A DNA stretch of 64,000 nt from Leptidea sinapis (lineage: Eukaryota; Arthropoda; Insecta; Lepidoptera; Pieridae). The translations under genes were made by a program, and so were the position numbers. The notes beneath the pieces were generated by a model. It was not told the DNA's origin. It did no database searches and worked only from the letters and a program-made list of their open reading frames with translations. The DNA is taken from contig NC_066284.1 of NCBI RefSeq assembly GCF_905404315.1, positions 10,186,001 through 10,250,000 of the forward strand, given 5' to 3'. Shown piece by piece: positions 41,801 through 53,800 of this stretch; position 1 is the first letter of the stretch; each line of letters opens with the position of its first letter.

Positions 41801-44800
41801 CTCGGTCCCAGACAATTTGAGCTGCTTTGGGTTGTTTGCTTTATTATTTATTTATTTAGCACTATCATTGAAATATGTGTTGATCCAACGCACCTTCTCC
41901 TTTGGCAACTGAGCTTGCGTCCTCCAACATGGAATACTGGAGTAACGTCTCGAAGCAGGTCCGCGCGAACTCCTCCCGCTCACGAAGCTCCTGTTCATTC
42001 TCTGAAATGTTATATAACATGAAGTCACAAAGATATCAATTTATAAGGCATGTGTAACGACACTTATAGTTACTTTATTCTATTCATCCTATTTGTTTTA
42101 TGGACACAAAAATTTAGTCATTATATTATTATATAATTAGATTTAAATTGAGCAGTTTGAGTTGTAATTACAATTTTCATTTCATTTACTGAATCTACTG
42201 TCTGACTGAATGTCTGGACTCTTAAGAAGAAAACATATTAAACTGTCGGTCTACTTTGATCGCCAATCATTAAAACTTTTATATCATTCATACTACTATA
42301 TTAAGGTTACAAAAATTCATTATAATCGTATATATTTGACGGTTAAGGAGACAACCCGGCACACGATCACCGCAAGCAACATTACATGCTACAGAAAATT
42401 AGGGACGATAAAAGAATGCTATATATCATTGAAAAACTGACTAGATGGGCATGAAATTAAACAAAAGAGTTTACGTAATTACTGTTTTATAATCACTTGT
42501 ATCACTAGAAAGTATTACGTCCGTTCTGGACAGCAAGTAACAGAGTAAGCTACTTTTATAGCGGTAGCATGAGAAATGGAAAATAAGAATTAATTTTTGC
42601 ACATGATTTTTTTTATGAAAATAATGGACGAGACGACCAGCCGGATGTTCAGCTGATGGTATTTGATATGCCCTGTCCATTACATCGCAACTGAGCTCGT
42701 CACCTTGAGACATAAGATGTCAAGTCTCATTGGCCCAGTAATTTTACAAGCTACGGCGTCCTTCAGACCGAAACACAGTAATGCTTACCCATTGCTGCTT
42801 GTCGGTAGAAATAGGCGCAGGAGCGGTACCCATAATCTAGCCAGCATCCTGTGCAAAGGAGCCTCCACTGGCGGCAATAATAAATATAATAAAGCAACAT
42901 ATATAACATGTGACAGTATACTCACGTGCCAGCGGGTCCGGCCGGTGGTGCAGCGCGGCCGTCCGCACCAGCCGCAGCAGGCGGCCGGCGGCGGCGGCCG
43001 GCGCCGGCCCCGCCCCCGGCCCCGCCCCCAGCACCTCGCGCCGGACCACGCCCACCACCTCGCGGGCACACCGCCCGCCGCCCACGCTGGAGACAGACAG
43101 GCATCAGGCTAGGCAAATGATTTAAGTCTTCTTCTTCAGAAGACTTAAATCATTTTTATATTTATGGATTTCCGCAGAGTAACGCCTAATTCAATATTTT
43201 TTTTTTATCAGGCTAAGCGTATACTGACACTTAGGTGACGCGGCACACCACAGTACAGATTCAGCAGGGCAGGCCAGGTGACAGAGACATAGGCCCCGAG
43301 CGTATACGTATGCGACGCCCCAAGACACTTTCGCGTTGTTTTTTTATTTAAATATTTTAATACACAAAAGCCAGTTTCTTGGCAAGCTGAGGCAGTTGCA
43401 AGAAGTCGCTTCTAGGTTTTTTTCCACATACATTATATTATGTTGGAAAACGTTAATTTCATTTCACGGCAATAATAACCCATTATTACTGTTTTAATGT
43501 CTGTTTTGAATAGTCTGGATGATGATTAGTGTCATCCAAACAAGGTTCACATCGCACTAATTCAATTAAATGATCTGTCATAATTGAAAATTACTTAAAA
43601 AAAAACATGTGTATATGTTAAAATAGCGGTAAAAACCATGCACGCATGGCGCAGAAATCTGTCCTGGTGCTCCAACGAGACGCAAAACAGTACAGACGCA
43701 TGTCTACGCCGTACATGTTTACGCCGCGGGGTACGTAACTCTTAATACGTACATATGTTACAAAATCCGCTCTGCCTTTCGCTACGCAGCATACGCGTAG
43801 CCTTAATATGGGATATAAAAAATATAAACAGACACTATAACTAAGGCCAGCGAGACGAGCTAAACAATGTAAACAAACAAGCCGTTACTGAGTTACATAG
43901 CGATAGTGAGCTATTGTTATCTCTGACCCTATCACTAGTACCCAGTAATGGCGTCCGTTGGTCGATAATAGCTAACGTTGCGTGTTTCGTGGTACAGGAA
44001 AGCAGTCAGTACCGGACTTGTCAACATTTGGTCCGCTATTTTGTGAACAAGTTTCATTCCTGTTTGGACTGCCTTCGAAATGATTTTAGTTGAGCGGTTA
44101 GTCGGTGCTGGAAGCCCAGCGAGGAAAGTTATGGCAATGGGCTTACATAATATCGGCATACGTAACTTAAACTTTTTTAATCTTAAAACAGATAACTACT
44201 AACACAATTTTTTATCCGCAAAGAACAAATACTTACGGTGGCTCGAACATGAATGTCTCCACGACATTGGGCAAAACCTCCCAGAACTCGCTGTATTGTT
44301 CTGGATCTTCTCGAGCCAGGGGTACAGCCGTCGCAAGCACCTGGAGAATGGTTAACGTATTAAAAAACATAATTGTTTAAATTCTGACATGAGTTTATTT
44401 ATAGGCAGCCAGTCCTTGAAAAACCATGATATTAAAACGCATTGTAAAGGAAACTATGTCCAATAATAAAAATAATATACTCCATATTGTTTAATCATCA
44501 TATCAGGCGAAAGACGTCCACTGCTGGACAAAGGCCTACCCCAAATATTAGCACAACAATGGGTCCTGCGCTGCCTTCATTCAACGTATTCCGGCGACCT
44601 TGACCAGATCATCGGTACATATTGTGGGGGGCCTACAAACACTACGTCTTCCGATACGTGGTCGCCATTCGAGGACTTTACTGCTCCACCAGCCATCTGT
44701 CCATCCAACTATGTGCCCTGCCCACTGCCACTTTAGTTTCGCAATCATTTGGGCTATATCGGCGACTTCTCGTACAGATCTCCGAGAATCGATATCGCAG

Positions 44801-47800
44801 GGGAAATCCAAGCACAGTCTTCTAAATTTCCCTCTGAGGGACCATGAGCTTTCATATGTTCAATCAATAGATCTAAATTAAGAAAATTCTGAACACCGAT
44901 TTTTTAAACGACTAGGGTAATTGGACTTTATCACATAACCCGTAAGGTCGTATTTTGTTTATAATTTTTAATATAACATGTTATTTTAGATAAGGACAGC
45001 CGACGGTACAAAAATATTTTAAAGATGGCGATCATTCTTAATTTGTAACAAAATTTATAAAATTGCTTACAACTCGTACCACAACACAAGAAGAACTTCT
45101 TATAACTAGTTTTGATTTACTACTTTGCATTTTGCTAATAATAATGAACCTGTAACAGTAGAGTTGCTATTTGCGAGCTCTCGTCTGGCTGTTCTCGTTC
45201 TCGCTCGTTACTCCTCCGTCTCTTATCTGTTCCGCACTTTTTCACCGCCGAATGGAGGGCCTATAAGATACATATATATATTATAAATCATGTTTAAATA
45301 TATGACAACAACTGTCAGTGCATCGAGTGCATCTTACACAAAATGCTCTAAATTGCACATTCCTCCATCCTTTTCCCTAATACATTGTGTTAAGGACTTT
45401 TTTCGTGTTGAAATTGATATAGAATACCACACGCTTGCTCCGTTCAGTTTGAATTTTCTTTGTTTTATAATGTACAGTAACTCAGTCATAATATAAGATT
45501 AACTGGTGAAAAAATATTCAATCAATTAGTTTTAAAATAAGATGCAAACAAAAATACAATACTTTTACTGTTTTTAATTTTATTATAGAAGATTATTTTG
45601 AGATAATTTGACTAATACCTTTAAGAGATGCGGCAGTGCGTGCGCGCTAGGTGCGGGCGCGGCGCGGTATAGAGCTGTGCCCGCCGACAGACAGAGGCAC
45701 GACCCTTCACACTGCGTGACGTCAGCGAGTGACGTCAGCGCCGTGAACATGGCCGGCAGCAGCTCGTGACGGAGCAGAGCTTCCTGAAGTATGTAAATAT
45801 ACATAAATATAAGACTGTAGCCAACACTTCAACAAGATGAAAACAAAATTGAATCAGCAAGAATATGAATTTAACAGAACTCTCAGGTCGCGCGCATTTT
45901 AAAATTTGAGTTGCAAACTATTATTTTAACAATCATAAGAAAGTTTTTTCATCACTTATTCAAAAAACTAGGAGCAATCAAAGTTTTGATCCTTCGAGCC
46001 GACACAATCGTGAAGTGTTCTAAAAATAAAATGTACATTTACTTAAATAATATTATAATAATATTATAAAAACATTGTACATACTTTGTGTAGAGCATCG
46101 AGACAATGTAACGCGTGTAGACTGACGGGCGCTCCACCACCGAGTCCATCCATCGGGGATGCACCCGGCTCCACGCTGCAGATCTTGCACAGGCACTCCC
46201 CTAGTTGTTCCACGTCTTTCGCTGTGAACCTAGTAGTGAAGTTAAATATATTTTCTGGAAACTTCTTTTTTCTGGAGCGCAAAAGGTACCAAAGTATCAG
46301 AAAGAGACTATGACCATTATACATTTAGGAATCTAGAACAAAAATCCAAATCGAGCATTAATAAACAATCGATGTCGTTTGCAAAGGTTGCAGCACAAAA
46401 TCAAATGAAGGTGGATGCAAAACCAAGTGTGGCCACAAAAAATGCGGTATCAACAAATATTGGTTTACTTTCAAAGACCAGTAGTAAGAATAAATCACTG
46501 ATGGAACTCGATAAAAATATTGTAGTTGAAGAGCGGGGAACTAACTACAATAACAGACAAGTCGCTGAGGAACCGCAAATAAGAACTAATGAAATAACAG
46601 AGGATAATGTATGGACAGAAGTTCGTTCGAGAAAAAGTAGGTATCCAAATAAGGAGATAAAAAAAGGAGGAATGACAAATTCCAAGGACATTGAAGGAAC
46701 AGAGAGGAAAAAGTATCTGCATGTGTGGCGTCTGAAAAAAGAAACTACAATTGAAAACTTAGAATCATATATTATTAAAAAAGTATGTGGTGGAGAAAAA
46801 TTAATTAAGGTTGAGAAAATAAGACATAAAACCGAAAGAGACTATGCTTCATTTATAATAGGAGTACCGGAAAGTTTGTATGCAAAATTATGTGAACCAG
46901 AAATTTGGCCTGTTAATGTCGAATTTTCTGAATGGGTGTGGTTTCGTCGGTCAGATGAAAGATCTAAAACAAAGAAAGCAGGTCAAATCGATTGAGATTT
47001 TTTATCAAAACGTACGAGGTCTCCGCACAAAATTAGAAGAATTTTATGCGGGGTTGGCTTCCGCAAATTCAGATTTATTTGCAATCACGGAAACGGGATG
47101 CAACAAATCTATTTACGATGCAGAAATAATTCCGCCTGGTTACAGTATTATAAGGTGTGACCGAGCAGATGGACGTAAGCAGGGCGGCGCGTTTCTCGTG
47201 GCCACACCGCACCTCGAACTGCAGCGAGTACACAGTGACGTCAACATTGACGCTCATTCCTTCGAACTAGTTTGTGCGAGTGTCTATAGGCGCGAGAGAT
47301 TCTTATTTTTGTTATGTATAGTTTACATACCGCCTAGCACTAGTGATACGGAATATATGCTACTGTTTAGTATTATTGAGGAATACTGTACAAAATTTAG
47401 TGAAGTAGTAGTTGTAGGAGATTTTAATTTATATTCGTGTTCTACGTCTATTAATAATTATTTTGAATATTTTCAAACTTATTGTGAGTTCATTCAGAGC
47501 AACAAAGTAGGGAATTGTAATGGCAGATATCTGGACTTAGTTTTAAGTTCGCTTTCGACGGGGACGGTGACCGTGTGCGCGGCGGCGGCACCGCTGGTGC
47601 CGGTGGACGCGCACCACCCACCTCTCAAGATTGCGGTGACCTTGACCTCACATCGGCAGACCGACGCGTGTCCACCCGACGTGAACGTACTTACATCACC
47701 AGCCCAGCCAACTGATTGGAATTTCTATAAGGCTGATTTTTCATCATTGTATTCGTCTATTGCGGCGGTAGACTGGTCTATATTGTATGATTTAGATTTG

Positions 47801-50800
47801 GAGGAAAGCTTGAACTGTTTTTATGATATTCTTACATCAATCACTGATGACTGCGTTCCAAAAAAAAAGCGAAGTCCGGTAACCTCGAGGTACATTTACC
47901 CCGAATGGTACACGGTTGAAATAATTCGCAACATAGAACTAAAAGCAAAGCTTCACCGACGGTATAAGGCGAGTAAGTCCAGGTATGATTACGAAGCGTT
48001 CGCTCAGTGTAGGGCGAGTGTTAAAACCATGATAGATTTCACCCACCGGCACTATGAGCATCGAGTTCAGAACCAGTTACTTAAGGATCCGATGTCGTTC
48101 TGGAACTACGTTAAATCAAAAAAAAGTAGTAGGGGTCCGCAAAAAATTTTGAAGAGTGGGGTGGTATTGACTGACGGGCAATGCGCTGTAGAGTTTGGCA
48201 AGTATTTCCATTCAGTCTACAGTTCACAACGAGCTGAACTGAATGTTAGCGCAGCAGTAGCGGCAGCGGGTGGAGTGAACGGAGCGGCGCGGGTGCACAT
48301 AGACCACTTGACCTTAGACGAGGTAAGACAGGCACTTAAAAAACTTAAGCCGAAGAAGTCTGCGGGGCCGGATGGTATACCACCTTATGTATTTAAAGAC
48401 TGCGGGTCTGTCCTGGCCGAGCCGTTACTTCATATATACAATCTGTGCCTGAAGGCAGCTGTGTTTCCCGAGAAGTGGAAAGTGACCCGAGTCATCCCAG
48501 TGCCGAAAGGTGGGGGTGGAACACAGGTTGAGGGGTACAGGCCAGTTGCAGTGTTGTCAACTGCAGCGAAAGTATTAGAATCCGCCATTCATAGTAGTAT
48601 TTATACTCAAGTTAGTGCGCAACTATCAGAGTCTCAGCATGGCTTTAGGCCTTCGAGAAGCACTACCAGCAATCTTCTCGGATATATGTCTCATATAGTT
48701 CCAGCAGTGGACGGTGGGGGACAGGCTGATGTAGCATACTTTGATTTTCGAAAAGCCTTTGATTTAGTCGATAACGATGTATTGCTCAAAAAGTTAGCAT
48801 CAGTCGGGTTCACTCCACATTTACTTAACTTTTTTGCGAGTTATATGAGAGATAGGCAGCAATATGTGGAATATAAAGGCCGAAAGTCCGAACCATATTT
48901 CACAAGGTCAGGTGTCAGTCAGGGCAGCAACCTAGGGCCCTTGCAGTTTATTTTAATGATAAACGATCTACCGCAGGTGGTCCAGGATGCTAAATGCTTG
49001 TTATTTGCGGACGACCTTAAGCTCTCTTTGACTGTGAATGCCGAAAATGACTGCGTGAAGCTGCAAGAGGATATAGATAGAGTGGTGACATGGAGCCAGG
49101 ACAACCTATTACAGTTTAATAGCTCAAAATGTTCAGTCATCACTTTCTCTAAATTACGGGCCCCTATTTATTATAATTATAATATGGAGGGGATACCAAT
49201 GTCGAGAGTTTTAGAAGTCAGAGACTTAGGAGTCAGGTTTAACACTGAGCTTTCGTTTCGTGATCATATTATACATTGTTGTAAGAAAGCTTACAGAAAT
49301 TTGGGTTTCTTGCTTCGTACCGTTAGTGGTTTCACTAACATAAGTGCTATTACAGCATTATACAACGCGTTGGTAAGGAGTCAACTAGAAAGTAACGCAG
49401 TCATTTGGGCTCCACATGAGGCTAAATACAGTCTTATGTTGGAGCGGGTGCAAAACAAATTTGTTAGATTCCTGTACATGAGGCTTTATGGGGTTTACCC
49501 ATTTTACCCATTAATGTACCCTACACTATTTGTTTTGGGTATGGTCGGATACAATGAGATAAGGTCTAGAAGGGAATTAGCGCTTGTTCTATATATTTTT
49601 AAAATTATAAGAGGCAAGTTATTTAATGCGGACGTATTAGGGCAGGTTTATCTTCGAGTGCCGGACCGGTACGTGTGGCGCAGGCGCAGGCCGTCACTGC
49701 TGGCGTTGCCACGCGGGCGCACCAACCTGGTCGAGAAGGCGCCGCTGGCGCGCGCACTTGGAACTCTCAACATTGTGTCCGAGCGGATCGACCTGTTTTG
49801 TTGTACTCTCAGTGAATTCACAAGGATTGCAATGTGGGCTATATGTTATGATAGTTATGCATAATAATTATTAGATAAGGTTCTTTAGTATTAATTTTAT
49901 AATATAAGATTAAGTGTATATATTTAGATAAGGTGTCGTATGTTATTTTTTAGTTTATGCTCATTTTAAATGTTAATTTATTTTTATAATATGAATGTTA
50001 CACTAGCGCATTAGGAATAATCCTGTAAAGCTAGATGTAAGTGTTGAAAACAAATAAATAAATAAATACATAAATAACATTATAGGGCATATAAGGCTTC
50101 TTATTTCATGGATTCCATTGACCCTGCTAATTTAATTTTATATGTTTTAGCCAAAGGAAAATGTGGCCGGGTTAGCTAGTATAAAATGTAGAAATTCATT
50201 CACTTAATCAACACACAAGAAAGATCATTCCACACTTTCCTTGTAAGTTGCTTAGACTACGCATTGTGCTCGAAAACGCCTCACATCTAAACGGAATCAT
50301 TCATTACTGTTGAAATTCGTCAAAAGGGCAAGTAAGAACCAACTAGTTCGAGTTCTCTTCTTAGTTCAAGAAGCAGCTTACGTGGGTCTTAGTTGTTGAA
50401 ATATGAGCGGGAATATCTGCACGAGGGTCGTGAGGAAGCTGGCCGAAGGGGAGTACACCTCCACTGGCTTGCCGTCATCTGTCACTGAAATAGAAGAAAT
50501 GAATTTGAAAACTCTTTATTTTTATAGGATATACAGAATTCGATTTATCACGACTGAAATACGACAATAGTCAGTAATAATATATGCATAGTTATCGTTT
50601 TCATTAGATATATGGGTTTTATCTGAGTAATTTAATTTGATTAATTGTTCGATTTTTAGCTTTTGCATAAAATTCTCGTTGTGATTTCAGATACATTTTT
50701 GAAAATGAATTGTATCCTATAAATAGATCTTATACTTACAAGTCCACAGTAGCCAGGAGCGATTATTTTCAATTTGTTGTGATAATTACTGGCCAATCAC

Positions 50801-53800
50801 GGTATGTTGTGATCATTATCTGACCAATGGGCATTAAGCACATTACAGTTGGTTGACAGAATTTCTCGCAATGCGAATATAAAATGTTGGAGGGAAATTA
50901 ACATTATTTATTCCCCGACGTTTCAAGTTAGCGTGGTCACTTAAAAATAACCACGTCCAAAATAATCAAAGTTATAATTTGGGAGTGTTTACTCGCGTTA
51001 TAATCGTTTAAAAAAATGTGAGCCGTCACGGGACGCCTGGCAGATGTGAAACATCGACATTATTTTGTAAAAGTAATATGCAGAAAAGAACATATTGTGA
51101 TAGGAACTAAATATGTCATAATGATAAAATAAAATTTTACGATTTTTTTCCAGATAACGATGACTATTTATTGAATAAACATTTATTTTCATTAAATACA
51201 AATATTTACGAATTTATTTCAAATCGTGACAACTTCATTCGTTTAATCAGTGACTTGACAGATGGCTTAACGCCAGATCGAGTGGGCGACGCGTCGCCAC
51301 GGCATGCGTCGCCACGCCAGAAATCGGTTTTACGTGCGGCTATAGATGTTTCACATCAAAAGTACGTAATCGAAGAACGTACAAAATATTAAAAATTATC
51401 GCATAAACTTTTCTCAAAATTAAAAAGTCACAAGGTCATCTCAATACTTTTTTTGATAAGAACTCTATGTGAATGAATGTTTATCGCTTAATTCATTTAA
51501 AATATGGTAAAAACAAACTCTGATTTGTTTTTAGTGTTCCCTGTAATTAAGACTCCCTGTCATTTATAAGATGATTATTGCAAATTTAATGTACCTGCAG
51601 CCAGTCGCGGCGCGGCGTCTCCGGGCAGGTTGGTCGCCACGGTCCGCCACGCCGCCCAGGCGACCATTATTTGTTACTGTATTGATCCAGCGTCCGTCAG
51701 TACCTGCAGCCAGTCGCGGCGCGGCGTCTCCGGGCAGGTTGGTCGCCACGGTCCGCCACGCCGCCCAGGCGACCATTATTTGTTACTGTATTGATCCAGC
51801 GTCCGTCAGTACCTGCAGCCAGTCGCGGCGCGGCGTCTCCGGGCAGGTTGGTCGCCACGGTCCGCCACGCCGCCCAGGCGACCATTATTTGTTACTGTAT
51901 TGATCCAGCGTCCGTCAGTACCTGCAGCCAGTCGCGGCGCGGCGTCTCCGGGCAGGTTGGTCGCCACGGTCCGCCACGCCGCCCAGGCGACCATTATTTG
52001 TTACTGTATTGATCCAGCGTCCGTCAGTACCTGCAGCCAGTCGCGGCGCGGCGTCTCCGGGCAGGTTGGTCGCCACGGTCCGCCACGCCGCCCAGGCGAC
52101 CATTATTTGTTACTGTATTGATCCAGCGTCCGTCAGTACCTGCAGCCAGTCGCGGCGCGGCGTCTCCGGGCAGGTTGGTCGCCACGGTCCGCCACGCCGC
52201 CCAGGCGACCATTATTTGTTACTGTATTGATCCAGCGTCCGTCAGTACCTGCAGCCAGTCGCGGCGCGGCGTCTCCGGGCAGGTTGGTCGCCACGGTCCG
52301 CCACGCCGCCCAGGCGACCATTATTTGTTACTGTATTGATCCAGCGTCCGTCAGTACCTGCAGCCAGTCGCGGCGCGGCGTCTCCGGGCAGGTTGGTCGC
52401 CACGGTCCGCCACGCCGCCCAGGCCGCTGCCCACACGCGGCGCCCCGCCCCCTCGGTGCCCGCACGCCCCGCCGCCGACACTACCTCCTGGAAGGACTTC
52501 AGCGCTGCCAGTGACACCTGATAAACATTATTGAGATTATTAATAATTATATCTGTACGCCTGCAACGACGACCTGCTCGAATCATCGAGTCCTAGCACT
52601 GTGTGCACGGCTCAATAGATAGGCGTTGGGGACAGACGACGCTTCCTTGGTTCTACCGCATTCATCACTGAGAATGTTCCGGAGAGCTGTTTGACCTGAT
52701 TCCTGGTGTCAAATTCCACCATCGCACTACACGCTATAGACAAAAAAAAATCAACTGTATAGGCGTGGGACTTCTTTACCTGCAACCCTATCTTGGGCTA
52801 TGCAAGCAGACAAATAATGATTGCACCCAACTTCATATACACAACGGCAGCAGAAATCGCTGTGGTACCTGTCTGACCAGCATTGAATTTTGACGTTTGA
52901 CGTTAAGGTGTAAACATCGTTCGCATATATAAAATTTATAAAGAAATAGTTTTAAAACGAATAAAAGTATAAAAAGTACTTGTGTTTGTCTATAGCAGTG
53001 TGGCCTAGTGTTTTAAATATAAAACATTTGGAGAAAAACCGTGAAGTGTTGTGTTTAGTGAAATAACAGCTGACGATCAGCTGACACGGCAGGTATTCCT
53101 TTGTTCTCTCAACGGTCACCGAACGTCTGTGTATTTGAATCTTAAACGCTATCTAAACTGTTTGAAGGTCTGTTTTGATCATATACTTACCAGATTTTGT
53201 GTAATTAATAAAACAAACTTATAAACTGTTGCCTAAACATTAATACTTATATATTATTTAAAATAAAACCAGACTAAGTACTAAAAATAATCTAAAAACA
53301 TCTAGTGATTTTTCTGCAAACTCACTCAATAAAATACGTCCTTCAAAATGGTGAATTACAAATGCTCCTCTTGTGGAAAATTCTTGTCGACAGCAGATGG
53401 TGCTAGGTGCATCAGCTGTAATTCACTATGTCATAAACAATGCTCACTCAACTTAAGCCCAAATGCAAAACAAGCGAAATGGCAATGCAAAACATGTCAG
53501 AGCAAAACTGTTGAAGCGTTAAACTCTGAGAATGCATGCATGGAAGCTGAGCAGCAAAGTGATGATTCGTCTGTCTTAGCTCGGGAAATGCGATTGTTAC
53601 GCGAGGAGATTTCGGCATTTCGATCAGAACTATCCCGCCTTACAAACGTGGTAGATGATTGCTGTAAAAGACTTGATGGCGTAGAGGCGAGAATATCGAA
53701 GCTTGAGCAGCATACTTCTAATGAAACGCAGTCCGCGGTGTCCGTCTTGGTAGAAAACCTACAAAGGCGTCTAAACGAATGCGAACAGGAGGGTTTATTA

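Larger units (their letters stand above)
46250..50079 (+). mobile_element. 5'-truncated jockey-type LINE
   Basis: A partial ORF1, an intact ORF2, a short 3' UTR and an (AAAT)n tail at about 50050-50079. The ORF1 frame is open upstream of its first Met to about 46273, so the element is cut within ORF1. It lies antisense in the mon2 intron between exons 8 and 7, its truncated end a few tens of bases from the exon 8 acceptor. Confidence 0.85.

Noticed and set aside
50880..51375. MITE bounded by GATGTGAAACATC words
   Set aside because: GATGTGAAACATC-like words occur inverted at 51041 and 51346, but each is nearly self-palindromic and no further end homology was found.
51591..52424. CRISPR array
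   Set aside because: Units are fully repeated with no variable spacers, and the sequence is clearly animal nuclear DNA.
51571..52586. Open frames within the 109-bp repeat as genes
   Set aside because: They are reading frames through repeated copies of mon2 exon 6 and its intron; the real coding part is only 52358-52517 on the minus strand.
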